A DNA stretch of 64,000 nucleotides, from positions 62,001 through 126,000 of the forward strand of contig NZ_JACA01000036.1 of NCBI RefSeq assembly GCF_000520995.1, written 5' to 3'. A model generated the notes under the pieces. It made no database searches. It had not been told where the DNA came from and saw nothing but the letters and a program-made list of their open reading frames with translations. Every line of letters starts with the position of its first letter. Position 1 is the stretch's first letter. The stretch comes from Aquimarina macrocephali JAMB N27. GTDB taxonomy: Bacteria; Bacteroidota; Bacteroidia; Flavobacteriales; Flavobacteriaceae. Of the stretch, positions 1 to 9,202 are shown one piece after another. The translations under genes were made by a program, and so were the position numbers.

Positions 1-1
1 T

Positions 2-1024
2 ATTGGCGAATTTGCATTCCTAGATGCTGATACCGAGAACATGTCTGTCTATGAAAAATATATGTACGATAACTATAGTGGTACAGGAGAAACTGGCTAC
101 GAAGGTAGAAGACTTAATAAAGATATGGATATCGAATGGGATGTAGATGATTATCTCGATGAGTTTTATGCCGAAGTTATGGATACTATGTATATTCCTC
201 TTGAAGAATCTTATAATGGTAGACGTACTTTAGATGTAAGTAAATTCGAATTCAGATTTACATGGATGGATATCCAAGCTGCAGCACGTGCTAGAAAAGG
301 TGGAAGAAAAGATTTTGTAAAAGAAGAAGTTATAAAAGTATATCCTGATACTACAGTTTGGATCAAGGATTTTAATTATTCATATAATGAGCCTATGCAC
401 AATGATTATTTTTGGCATAGTGCATACGATGACTACCCGGTGGTTGGTGTTTCTTGGGAACAAGCTAGAGCCTTCTGTCGTTGGAGAACTATTGAGAAAA
501 ATACCTTTCAAAAGAAAAAAGGTAAAGAATTCGTGAATTACTTCAGACTGCCTACAGAAGCAGAATGGGAGTATGCCGCTAGAGGAGGCCTTGAGTCAGC
601 TACGTATCCATGGGGAGGCCCATATGCGTTAAATGATAGAGGTTGCTTCTTAGCAAACTTTAAGCCTCTTAGAGGAAATTACGCAGCAGATAACTTTTTA
701 TATACTGTAGAAGCCAAAACATTCGACCCTAATGATTATAACCTATATAACATGGCCGGTAATGTTTCTGAGTGGGTACAGTCGTCCTATGATCCCGCAG
801 CTTACGAATATGTATCATCAATGAACCCAAATGTCAATGATGATGAAAATAAACGTAAAGTTGTTCGTGGAGGATCCTGGAAAGATGTTGCTTACTTCCT
901 ACAGGTAAGTACCAGAGATTACGAATACGCAGATTCTGCGAGGAGTTTTATCGGATTTAGAACAGTTCAGGACTACATGGGTACTGAATCGACTGGAGAA
1001 GCTAATACTCAAAATCAAAACTAA
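2..1024 (+). CDS. gldK: GldK, gliding/T9SS lipoprotein (5' end outside window)
   Basis: C-terminal ~340 residues of GldK; the frame is open to the left edge, so the true start and lipoprotein signal lie outside the window. The fold is that of formylglycine-generating/sulfatase-modifying factor proteins: the segments WEYAARGG, YPWGG, NMAGNVSEW, VVRGGSW and IGFRTV are all visible. In Bacteroidota GldK uses this fold structurally, forming with GldN the periplasmic ring of the type IX secretion and gliding apparatus under the outer membrane. It is followed at 80-nt spacing by gldL, gldM and gldN in the canonical order, which makes the assignment secure. An enzymatic sulfatase-maturase role is unlikely in this context. 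Confidence 0.95.
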   Translation: MGEFAFLDADTENMSVYEKYMYDNYSGTGETGYEGRRLNKDMDIEWDVDDYLDEFYAEVMDTMYIPLEESYNGRRTLDVSKFEFRFTWMDIQAAARARKGGRKDFVKEEVIKVYPDTTVWIKDFNYSYNEPMHNDYFWHSAYDDYPVVGVSWEQARAFCRWRTIEKNTFQKKKGKEFVNYFRLPTEAEWEYAARGGLESATYPWGGPYALNDRGCFLANFKPLRGNYAADNFLYTVEAKTFDPNDYNLYNMAGNVSEWVQSSYDPAAYEYVSSMNPNVNDDENKRKVVRGGSWKDVAYFLQVSTRDYEYADSARSFIGFRTVQDYMGTESTGEANTQNQN

Positions 1025-1104
1025 GTCCCAAAATTTTCTATCAACTTAATTACTAACCCTTTTTTAAAACTTTAAGATTTAAAAAAAAACAAAACAAATT
1101 TATT

Positions 1105-1731
1105 ATGGCAAATTCAAAAGCAAGCAAGAAATTAATGAACATGGTCTACGGTCTGGGAGCAGCCGTTGTAATATTAGGTGCACTTTTTAAAATTATGCAC
1201 TGGACATTTGGTAACGAAATGCTTATCATTGGTTTGATTACTGAAGCATTAGTATTTACTGTTTCTGCATTCGAACCTGTAGATAGTGATCTAGATTGGT
1301 CTCTAGTATATCCTGAATTAGCAGGAGGGAACAAAAAAGATAAAAAAGAGAAAGAAACTCCAGAAGGATTATTATCTCAAAAATTAGATGATATGCTTAA
1401 GGAAGCTAGACTTGATACTGGCCTTATGAGTAGTCTTGGTGAAAGTATCCGTAATTTCGAAGGAGCAGCAAGAAACCTTGGTCCTACAACAGATGCTATT
1501 GCTGGAACTAAAAAATATAGTGAAGAGATGGCAAGTGCAGCGTCGCATCTTGAGTCTTTAAATAGCTTATATAAAGTTCAGTTAGAATCTTCTTCACGTC
1601 AGGCTGAAGCTAATCAAGCTATAGCTGATAATGCATCTAGACTTAAAGATCAGATGGAGAGCCTTACTAGTAACCTTTCTTCTCTTAATGGAGTATATGG
1701 TGGTATGTTAACTGCAATGAACAGAAGTTAA
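1105..1731 (+). CDS. gldL: GldL, inner-membrane motor protein of gliding/T9SS
   Basis: 208 residues with two N-terminal membrane segments (about 14-32 and 38-57) and a long cytoplasmic helical tail, the standard GldL architecture. E47, inside the second membrane segment (ITEALVF), matches the membrane glutamate implicated in proton-driven rotation. GldL forms a pentamer around the GldM dimer and powers secretion and adhesin movement. The start is preceded by an A-rich leader typical of Bacteroidota. It sits between gldK and gldM in one transcription unit. Confidence 0.96.
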   Translation: MANSKASKKLMNMVYGLGAAVVILGALFKIMHWTFGNEMLIIGLITEALVFTVSAFEPVDSDLDWSLVYPELAGGNKKDKKEKETPEGLLSQKLDDMLKEARLDTGLMSSLGESIRNFEGAARNLGPTTDAIAGTKKYSEEMASAASHLESLNSLYKVQLESSSRQAEANQAIADNASRLKDQMESLTSNLSSLNGVYGGMLTAMNRS

Positions 1732-1783
1732 CATTTTTATTAATCAAAATATAGTATAATAACTACCAAAATCTAAGAAGAAT

Positions 1784-3331
1784 ATGGCAGGAGGAAAATT
1801 ATCCCCAAGGCAGAAGATGATTAACCTGATGTACTTGGTTTTCATCGCGATGATGGCATTAAATATGTCAAAAGAAGTATTAACTGCATTTGGTTTGATG
1901 TCAGAAAAATTGACAGAATCAAATGAGTTAGCTACTCAACGAAATACTGGATTTATGGCAGGTCTGGCCGAAAAGGTTTCAGAACAGCCAGAAAAATATA
2001 CCCCATTAAAAGAAAAAGCAGATCAGATTAGTGTTTTATCTAATGAATTTAATGCATATCTAGATCAACTTAAAGCCGAATTGGTTGACGACCGAGATGA
2101 TCCTACTGATTATGAAACTATGGATAGACCAGATAGGTTAGATCAAAAGTTTTTTGAAGGTGGTAAAGTTACTGCCGGAGCTCAGGAGTTTTTAGATAAA
2201 ATTGCAAAGTATAGAGATGGTGTGTCTGCTGCAATCAAAGAAGTAAAAGAAGTTGATGCTTCTGTTGCTGATGATGTGGTTAAAACCTTTTCTACTAGTG
2301 ATGTAAAAGACAGATCTGGAGTAAATAAAAAATGGTTAAATTATAGTTTTGAAGGATTTCCTTTAGTTGCTTCTTTAACCAAGCTTACTCAAATGCAAGC
2401 TGATGTTAAAACAACAGAAAGTAAAGTGCTTTCAGCTTTATTAGCTGGACAGCAAGCTTCTGAACTTTCTTTTAGTAACTATGAAGCAATCGTAGTTGCA
2501 GATAAAACTGCATTCTTTAGTGGAGAGAGTTTTAAAGGAAGAATCGTTCTAGGACGTTTTGATGCTACACTTAAACCAACCAAAGTAATGGTTAATGGTA
2601 AAGAGCAAACAGAAGTTACAAACGGACAAATCATGTTAGATTTCCCAGCAGGAAATGTTGGAGAAAGAGATGTGGCTGGAGAACTTCAATTTAAAGAAGG
2701 AGATTCTACTGTAACAATACCTATTAAGAGTTCATATACTGTTATCCCTAGACCAAATTCTGCTGTAATTTCTGCAGATAAAATGAATGTGGTATATCGT
2801 GGAGTTAATAACCCAATGACAATTTCTATTCCTGGTGTACCAGCTGTAAATGCTTCTGCCCCTGGACTAAGAAAAACTGGAGGAGCAGGAAAATATATGA
2901 TGAATGTTACTGCTGTAAAAGCTCGTGAAGTTAATATCAAAGTTAGTGGTAAACTAGCAAATGGTACTACAGTAAGTGATAGTAAGAAATTTAGAATTAA
3001 AGGTATACCAAGACCTGTAGGAACAGTACGTGGTGAAGATGGAGCAATCAAAATGGCAAGAAATGCCTTAGAAATTTCATCTGTAGGTGCGATTCTGCCT
3101 GATTTTGACTTTGATATTAAATTAAAAGTTACTGGATTTAAATTTAAAGTAGAAGGACAACCTACAGTAAGTGTTCCTGGAGGTAGGCTTAACGCTAAAG
3201 CAAAATCAGCTTTGCGTAAAGCAAAAAGAGGTTCTTCTGTTCAGATTATTGATATAAAAGCGCGGTTGGCTAATAGCTCTGGATATAAGTTGAAAAAAAT
3301 ATCTCCGGTTATTATTGAGTTAACGAATTAA
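1784..3331 (+). CDS. gldM: GldM, periplasm-spanning motor shaft of gliding/T9SS
   Basis: 515 residues, the normal family length. A single N-terminal membrane helix (about 10-30, MINLMYLVFIAMMALNMS) follows a short basic cytoplasmic tail; the rest is periplasmic, helical first and then beta-rich Ig-like domains (from about 225 onward). GldM dimers transmit GldL rotation to the GldK/GldN ring. It starts 52 nt after gldL and is followed 19 nt later by gldN, so it is co-transcribed. Confidence 0.96.
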   Translation: MAGGKLSPRQKMINLMYLVFIAMMALNMSKEVLTAFGLMSEKLTESNELATQRNTGFMAGLAEKVSEQPEKYTPLKEKADQISVLSNEFNAYLDQLKAELVDDRDDPTDYETMDRPDRLDQKFFEGGKVTAGAQEFLDKIAKYRDGVSAAIKEVKEVDASVADDVVKTFSTSDVKDRSGVNKKWLNYSFEGFPLVASLTKLTQMQADVKTTESKVLSALLAGQQASELSFSNYEAIVVADKTAFFSGESFKGRIVLGRFDATLKPTKVMVNGKEQTEVTNGQIMLDFPAGNVGERDVAGELQFKEGDSTVTIPIKSSYTVIPRPNSAVISADKMNVVYRGVNNPMTISIPGVPAVNASAPGLRKTGGAGKYMMNVTAVKAREVNIKVSGKLANGTTVSDSKKFRIKGIPRPVGTVRGEDGAIKMARNALEISSVGAILPDFDFDIKLKVTGFKFKVEGQPTVSVPGGRLNAKAKSALRKAKRGSSVQIIDIKARLANSSGYKLKKISPVIIELTN

Positions 3332-3350
3332 AAAATAAACTTACGTAGTT

Positions 3351-4241
3351 ATGAATTTGAGAAATTTTGTATTAACCGTTTTTGGTCTATTGATTTCTTC
3401 TCTTTCTTTCGGACAGGCAAATGTTTTAAATGCCAATAACCCTGATGAGATAGGAAAGAAAACTCAAGAACAGATTTTATATGACAATGATCGTCCTTTA
3501 GAGTACGGATATGTAGATAAACGTGACGTATTGTGGGCAAAAACAACTTGGGAAACTATTGACCTTGATGAACGAATAAATTTCCCATTGTACTATCCTA
3601 TTGATACGTTTAATATTGGTGCTAATCGTCGTTCTTTATATGATGTATTGGTAACAAATATTAAAAACGGAAAAATCAAAAATATTTATTCAGATTCATA
3701 TTTTACTGAGACACGTACTTTTGAAGATCTTCAATCTACAATGTCTAAAATAGACACTACCGATTTAGGATTTGAGCAATATAATGCAGGAGAACAAGTA
3801 GATCCTCAATACATTAATAGAAGAGATATTACTTCTGCAGATATTTCAGAATACAAAATAAGAGGATATTGGTATTTTGATAAAAGACTAGGAGAATTAA
3901 GATACAGATTGCTTGGATTAGCACCTGTGGCTCCCGATGTTAACTTTATCGATGATGATGAGCCAGATATGGTTGCATTATTCTGGATATGGTATCCTGA
4001 TGCTAGAGAAATATTTCATAATGCAATGGCATTTAATAGAAAAAATACATCTATGCCGTTTACGTATGATCATATTCTTAATGCAAGACGCTTTAATTCT
4101 GTGATTTACAAAGAAGATAATATTCAAGGTGACCGCGAAATTAAGGATTACGTTATTGATAACGCCTTAATGCAACTACTTGAAAGTGAGAGAATTAAAG
4201 AGAGTATCCGAAATTTTGAAATGGATATGTGGAGTTATTAA
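3351..4241 (+). CDS. gldN: GldN, periplasmic ring component of gliding/T9SS
   Basis: 296 residues with a signal peptide ending at SLSFGQ (cleavage near residue 22). The mature protein has the GldN/PorN pattern, including RRDITSADISEYKIRGYWYFDKR and repeated Trp/Tyr-rich strands. GldN binds GldK in the periplasmic ring and contacts GldM. Last gene of the unit: a strong intrinsic terminator starts 32 nt after its stop codon. Confidence 0.95.
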   Translation: MNLRNFVLTVFGLLISSLSFGQANVLNANNPDEIGKKTQEQILYDNDRPLEYGYVDKRDVLWAKTTWETIDLDERINFPLYYPIDTFNIGANRRSLYDVLVTNIKNGKIKNIYSDSYFTETRTFEDLQSTMSKIDTTDLGFEQYNAGEQVDPQYINRRDITSADISEYKIRGYWYFDKRLGELRYRLLGLAPVAPDVNFIDDDEPDMVALFWIWYPDAREIFHNAMAFNRKNTSMPFTYDHILNARRFNSVIYKEDNIQGDREIKDYVIDNALMQLLESERIKESIRNFEMDMWSY

Positions 4242-4272
4242 CGACTTTAGTATTCTTCAATAAATAATAGAT

Positions 4273-4308
4273 AAAACGCCCAACTATAGTTGGGCGTTTT
4301 GTTATTTT
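4273..4308 (+). terminator. Intrinsic terminator after gldN
   Basis: Perfect 12-bp inverted repeat (AAAACGCCCAAC and GTTGGGCGTTTT, loop TATA) followed by a T-rich run. It closes the gldKLMN unit. Confidence 0.93.
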
Positions 4309-4449
4309 TGAACTATGTTAACATGAGTTCGGAATAATAAAATCATTGTATCTGACGATTTTTTATTAATCAGATTCTTATTTCATACTCACGCTTTATT
4401 ATTAAGTTATTGACATTGAATATTTTTAATTGCATAAATTGAGAAGTGA

Positions 4450-5496
4450 ATGGTATTAGATTATATTGTTGTAGGATTGGGGTTATCGGGGTTATCTTTT
4501 GTAGAAGAATTAGAAAATCATAATAAATCATATGTGATTTATGAAGACTCCTCGCAGAAATCATCAAGAGTAGCAGGAGGTCTGTATAATCCTATAATTT
4601 TAAAACGTTTTACCATGGCTTGGCAAGCCTCCGAGCAGATTGAAACGGCAGTCTCTTTTTATAAAAATGTAGAAACCAAACTCAAAAAAACGTTAGTTTT
4701 AGAACTCCCAATATTACGTAGGTTTAATGCTGTTGAGGAGCAAAACAATTGGTTTGAAGCTTGTGATAAACCAGTTTTAGGAAAGTTCCTTTCTTCAGAA
4801 TTAATTCGAAATACGAATACAGCTTTAGATATCCCATTTCAGTATGGAAAAGTAAAACATACGGGAAAGATTAATATTAGCAATATGCTGTCTGCCTATG
4901 CAAAAAAACTTAAAGAAAACAATACTCTAAAAGATGAATCTTTTGAGTATGATAAAATAATCATAGAAGAAGATTGTATTAAATATAAAGATGTAAAATG
5001 TAGGCATATTGTATTTTCTGAAGGTTTTGGAATAAAAAAGAACCCATTTTTTAATGAGTTACCACTATATGGTAATAAAGGCGAGTATATAATTATTAAA
5101 TCTAAAGAGCTTAAACTGCAGGAAGCGATAAAATCTTCAATATTTATTATTCCTCTGGGGGATGATTTGTATAAAGTAGGTGCAACGTATAACAATCAGG
5201 ATACATCTCCAGAAATAACAAGTATTGCCAGAGAAGAATTACAAAAGAAGCTGGAAAAGTTTTTAAAAGCACCCTATGAAGTGATAGATCAGGTAGCGGG
5301 GATACGGCCTACAGTAAGAGATCGAAGACCTTTGATAGGGACACATGACAAGTATACTAATATGCATGTTTTAAATGGTATGGGTAGTAGAGGGATACTT
5401 TTGGCTCCTACTATGGCAAAGGTATTATACAGCCATATAGAAAATGGAATTTCTTTGGATAAGGAAATAGATTGTAAACGGTATAGTAACTTATGA
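4450..5496 (+). CDS. FAD-dependent oxidoreductase, DAO/ThiO-like family
   Basis: 348 residues. The N-terminus DYIVVGLGLSGLSF is a Rossmann FAD-binding motif (GxGxxG variant) ending in an acidic residue at strand 2 (YVIYED). The C-terminus GIRPTVRDRRPLIG ... NGMGSRGILLAPTMA is the conserved C-terminal FAD contact of D-amino-acid-oxidase-like enzymes. The substrate is not deducible; this family commonly follows gldKLMN in Flavobacteriaceae. Cytosolic, no signal peptide. Its end overlaps the convergent DUF983 gene by 6 nt. Confidence 0.85.
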   Translation: MVLDYIVVGLGLSGLSFVEELENHNKSYVIYEDSSQKSSRVAGGLYNPIILKRFTMAWQASEQIETAVSFYKNVETKLKKTLVLELPILRRFNAVEEQNNWFEACDKPVLGKFLSSELIRNTNTALDIPFQYGKVKHTGKINISNMLSAYAKKLKENNTLKDESFEYDKIIIEEDCIKYKDVKCRHIVFSEGFGIKKNPFFNELPLYGNKGEYIIIKSKELKLQEAIKSSIFIIPLGDDLYKVGATYNNQDTSPEITSIAREELQKKLEKFLKAPYEVIDQVAGIRPTVRDRRPLIGTHDKYTNMHVLNGMGSRGILLAPTMAKVLYSHIENGISLDKEIDCKRYSNL

Positions 5497-5877
5497 AGAA
5501 TGTTCTTCTTTTTTGTAGTGCATAAAAAAGTTAATCCAGATATTTCGGGACAACCTTAAAATAACAGGTAAAAAACCAATCATTGTTCCAGAAATTATAA
5601 GAAAAGTCGCGATTAGATCCAGCTTAAAAATGAGGTTGCTAATCACAAAAGCTGCCACTGCAAAAGCAATCCCTACAGGATAACTTACATACATAGCTCC
5701 ATAAAAAAAAGAAGGTTCTATTTTATATTTGGTGCCACAATGACTACAGCGTTCCTGCATTTTTAACGTTTGACTTAATTTATAAGGATTGGATTCCTTG
5801 TACATACTTTCTTCCTGGCATACAGGACAACTACCAGTTATAATACTATAAATTTTTGTTCCTTTTAAGAAGTTCAT
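5491..5877 (-). CDS. DUF983 family zinc-ribbon membrane protein
   Basis: 128 residues. Two CxxC pairs (CPVC at 17-20 and CSHC at about 44-47) predict an N-terminal zinc ribbon, followed by two hydrophobic segments (about 65-85 and 88-108) and a basic tail. This layout fits the DUF983 family of small inner-membrane proteins of unknown function. Convergent with the FAD oxidoreductase and divergent from the ABC-F gene 57 nt away. Confidence 0.85.
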   Translation of the reverse strand: MNFLKGTKIYSIITGSCPVCQEESMYKESNPYKLSQTLKMQERCSHCGTKYKIEPSFFYGAMYVSYPVGIAFAVAAFVISNLIFKLDLIATFLIISGTMIGFLPVILRLSRNIWINFFMHYKKEEHSS

Positions 5878-5934
5878 GAGCGTTTTTATTCTAACGCAAA
5901 ATTAATCATCTTTGCACAAAATATTCAAAAGCAG

Positions 5935-7857
5935 ATGTTAAACATACATAACTTATCGATTTCGTTTGGAGGGGAGTACCTTTTTGAAGAAATAAGCTTC
6001 AGATTAAATGCAGGAGATCGAGTTGGATTGATAGGAAAGAATGGTGCGGGAAAGTCTACCATGCTTAAGATTTTGTCTAAAGAGCAAGAACCAGATTCTG
6101 GTCAGATTGCTATGGATAAAGAGGTGAAGATAGGTTTTTTAAAGCAAGATATAGATTTTGTATTAGGGCGTACAGTCTTAGACGAAGCCTATGAAGCGTT
6201 TATAGAAATTAAGAAAGCAGAGCGAGATATTGATGCAATCAATGCTCAGCTGGCAGAGCGTACAGATTATGAAAGTGAAAAATACAACCAGCTAATTACC
6301 GATTTAAGCGATCTTACACACCATTATGAGATCTTGGGTGGGTATAACTATCAAGGAGAAACAGAAAGAGTTTTACAAGGCCTTGGGTTTGCTCGTGAAG
6401 ATTTTAATAAGCTTACAGATACGTTCTCTGGTGGATGGCGTATGAGAATCGAACTAGCAAAGTTGTTATTACAGAATAACGATATTTTACTATTAGATGA
6501 GCCTACAAACCACTTGGATATAGAATCGATTATCTGGCTAGAGAATTTTTTAAAAAATTATGCAGGAGTAGTAGTTATTGTTTCACATGATAAAATGTTT
6601 CTGGATAATGTAACCAACAGAACTATAGAAATCTCTTTGGGACGTATCTATGATTATAACAAACCTTATTCTAAATATTTGGTGCTTCGTAAAGAAATAA
6701 GAGAGCAACAACTGGCAACACAAAAGAATCAATCTAAGCAGATAGAACAGACCGAAAAGCTGATCGAGAAGTTTAGAGCCAAAGCTTCTAAAGCTTCTAT
6801 GGCACAATCTTTAATTAAGAAATTGGATAAGATTGATAGAATAGAAGTAGATGAAGATGATAATGCAGTAATGAATATTAGTTTTCCTATACATGTACAA
6901 CCAGGAAAAGTAGTTATTGAAGCCGATAGTGTAGGCAAAAGTTATGGTGATAAAGAAATCCTTAAAGATATTGATTTACTGGTAGAGAGAGGGTCTAAAA
7001 TAGCATTTGTAGGTCAGAATGGCCAGGGTAAATCAACATTGGCTAAGATTATCATTGATGAAATTGCATATACAGGAGAGTTTAAGTTGGGGCATAATGT
7101 TCAGATAGGATATTTTGCTCAGAATCAGTCAGAATATCTGGATGGAGAATTAACTGTTCATGACACTATGATTCATGCAGCCGATGAAAAAACGCGAACC
7201 AAGGTTCGTGATATGTTAGGATCCTTCTTGTTTAGAGGTGATGAAGTGGATAAAAAGGTAAAAGTACTTTCTGGAGGAGAGAGAAACCGATTAGCACTAT
7301 GTAAAATGCTCTTACAGCCTTTTAATGTATTGGTGATGGATGAACCAACAAACCACCTGGACATCAAATCTAAAAATGTATTAAAAGAAGCTTTGAAAAA
7401 TTTTGATGGAACCCTGATTTTGGTATCACATGATAGAGATTTTCTACAAGGATTAAGTAATACCGTTTATGAATTTAAGAATAAAAAGATAAAAGAATAT
7501 CTCGGAGATATAAATTTCTATTTAGAAGAAAAAAGAATTAATGATCTTAGGGATATAGAAAAGAAAGATAAACAGGAGAAAATAGCTTCTGATACCAAAG
7601 AAACGGCAAAGCAATCCTATCAGGATCAGAAAAAAGTGAAATCACTTAGTAATAAGTTGAGTAATATAGAATCTAAAATCAATAAACTCGAAAGAGAAAT
7701 TAAAGAAATTGATGTAGAACTGGCGATCAATTACGATCAAACTATTGCGCAACCCAACTTTTTTGATAATTATCAAGCAAAAAAAGATCTCCTGTCTTCT
7801 CTAATGGAAGATTGGGAAACATTACAAGAAGAAATGGATGCATTAAACGATGTATAA
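5935..7857 (+). CDS. ABC-F family ATPase (ribosome-associated type)
   Basis: 640 residues, no membrane segment. Two ABC cassettes: Walker A GKNGAGKST (about 36-44) and GQNGQGKST (about 362-370); signatures FSGGWRMRIEL and LSGGERNRLAL; Walker B LLLDEPTNHLD and LVMDEPTNHLD; an inter-domain linker rich in basic and coiled-coil residues; and a C-terminal coiled coil as in Uup. ABC-F proteins act on the ribosome (EttA/Uup/YbiT-like translation factors) rather than in transport. Closest in layout to Uup; not assigned to a resistance subgroup. Monocistronic by spacing. Confidence 0.93.
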   Translation: MLNIHNLSISFGGEYLFEEISFRLNAGDRVGLIGKNGAGKSTMLKILSKEQEPDSGQIAMDKEVKIGFLKQDIDFVLGRTVLDEAYEAFIEIKKAERDIDAINAQLAERTDYESEKYNQLITDLSDLTHHYEILGGYNYQGETERVLQGLGFAREDFNKLTDTFSGGWRMRIELAKLLLQNNDILLLDEPTNHLDIESIIWLENFLKNYAGVVVIVSHDKMFLDNVTNRTIEISLGRIYDYNKPYSKYLVLRKEIREQQLATQKNQSKQIEQTEKLIEKFRAKASKASMAQSLIKKLDKIDRIEVDEDDNAVMNISFPIHVQPGKVVIEADSVGKSYGDKEILKDIDLLVERGSKIAFVGQNGQGKSTLAKIIIDEIAYTGEFKLGHNVQIGYFAQNQSEYLDGELTVHDTMIHAADEKTRTKVRDMLGSFLFRGDEVDKKVKVLSGGERNRLALCKMLLQPFNVLVMDEPTNHLDIKSKNVLKEALKNFDGTLILVSHDRDFLQGLSNTVYEFKNKKIKEYLGDINFYLEEKRINDLRDIEKKDKQEKIASDTKETAKQSYQDQKKVKSLSNKLSNIESKINKLEREIKEIDVELAINYDQTIAQPNFFDNYQAKKDLLSSLMEDWETLQEEMDALNDV

Positions 7858-7907
7858 CGAGTTGTTTATTTTCTCTTCTAATTTTATTTTTATTATCGTG
7901 ACTCTAT

Positions 7908-7921
7908 ATAGGTAAACCTAT
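7908..7921. promoter_or_regulatory. Palindrome upstream of RND efflux operon
   Basis: ATAGGT-AA-ACCTAT is a perfect inverted repeat 113 nt before the adaptor gene. A TAGTTTTG at 7990-7997 fits the Bacteroidota -7 element TAnnTTTG, and a second short inverted repeat (TGTAG/CTACA) lies at 7996-8010. A repressor operator is an inference; no regulator gene is adjacent. Confidence 0.4.
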
Positions 7922-8033
7922 TTATAGTGTAAAAATCTCTTGTGTTAACTTTTATGAGTTCTTTAACTGCATTCCAAGGGTGTGGTTGATAGTTTTGTAG
8001 CAATTCTACAAAAAGTGTGGTTACAGATATACT

Positions 8034-9200
8034 ATGAGAAAAATTATACTTTCAATCCTTGGGATACTTTTGATTGTGGCAGCTTATTTTGGTGCCAGAA
8101 CAATAATAGACAGTAAAAAAAGATTTAGACCCAAACCTGCAAAAGTGATAAAAACTGTTTTTGTAGATACGGTAAAAAATAAGACTATTCCTATTAAAAT
8201 TGCAGCAAATGGTAATTTAACTGCAAAAAGAAGATTAGAACTATACGCCGAGGTTCAGGGGATTTTTAAAGGGGGGACTCACTTATTTAAAACAGGGCAA
8301 AAATATCAAAGAGGACAAGCATTGATAAGGATTGATGCATCAGAATATTATGCTAGTGTGCAATCTGCCAAGAGTAATTTATACAATCTGGTAACTTCTA
8401 TTATGCCGGATTTGCGACTGGATTATCCAGATATTTATGAAAAATGGCAAGGATACCTCAATACTTTTGATATGAGTAAAGCCATACCAAAACTGCCAGA
8501 AATTACTTCAGAAAAAGAAAAATATTTTATAACAGGAAGAAATATTTATACCACCTACTACAATGTAAAAAACCTGGAGCAGCGATTGGCAAAATATACC
8601 ATCTCTGCCCCTTTTAATGGGGTACTTACCGAAGCTCTGGTAACCGAGGGAACTTTAATTCGCCAGGGACAAAAATTAGGAGAGTACATCGATACCAAAG
8701 TATATGAAATGCAGGTTGCTATCGGGAAGGAATATGGAGACCTACTTCGTGTTGGTGAATCGGTAGAACTTTCTAACCTTAATAAAACAAGGACATTTAC
8801 AGGAAAAGTGTCCAGAATTAATAGTAGTGTTAATCAAGCTACCCAGACCATTACAACTTTCATCGAAGTAGCAGATCCTTCTCTTAGAGAAGGTATGTAT
8901 CTCGAAGCCAATCTTGATGCTAAGAAAGAAGAAAATGCTATCGAAATTGAAAGAGGATTGCTTCAGGAAGGAGATAAAATATTTGTGGTAAGAGATAGTA
9001 TTCTTGATGTTATAGATGTAAAACCAGTATATTTTTCTGATAAAAAAGTGGTTCTTAAGGGAATTCCTGAAGAGACCATAATTTTATCCAAAAGTGTTCC
9101 GGGAGCATATGCAGGAATGCTGATTAAGATCTACCAGGAAAAGAAAGAAAATAATAATGTGCATAGTGATAGCTCTGCTAGTACAGCTAAAAAACAATAG
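8034..9200 (+). CDS. RND efflux periplasmic adaptor (HlyD/MFP family)
   Basis: 388 residues. An N-terminal membrane anchor (about 4-24) is followed by a biotinyl-lipoyl-like half (LTAKRRLELYAEVQG), an alpha-helical hairpin region (about 105-190) and the second lipoyl half (YTISAPFNGVLTEALVTEGT), then beta-barrel and membrane-proximal domains. This is the membrane-fusion protein linking an RND pump with an outer-membrane channel. First gene of a three-gene operon; the pump gene starts 2 nt after (or overlapping) its stop codon. Confidence 0.92.
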   Translation: MRKIILSILGILLIVAAYFGARTIIDSKKRFRPKPAKVIKTVFVDTVKNKTIPIKIAANGNLTAKRRLELYAEVQGIFKGGTHLFKTGQKYQRGQALIRIDASEYYASVQSAKSNLYNLVTSIMPDLRLDYPDIYEKWQGYLNTFDMSKAIPKLPEITSEKEKYFITGRNIYTTYYNVKNLEQRLAKYTISAPFNGVLTEALVTEGTLIRQGQKLGEYIDTKVYEMQVAIGKEYGDLLRVGESVELSNLNKTRTFTGKVSRINSSVNQATQTITTFIEVADPSLREGMYLEANLDAKKEENAIEIERGLLQEGDKIFVVRDSILDVIDVKPVYFSDKKVVLKGIPEETIILSKSVPGAYAGMLIKIYQEKKENNNVHSDSSASTAKKQ

Positions 9201-9202
9201 TG

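Noticed and set aside
2..1024. Sulfatase-modifying enzyme assignment
   Set aside because: The fold is shared, but the gldLMN neighbours identify the structural GldK protein.
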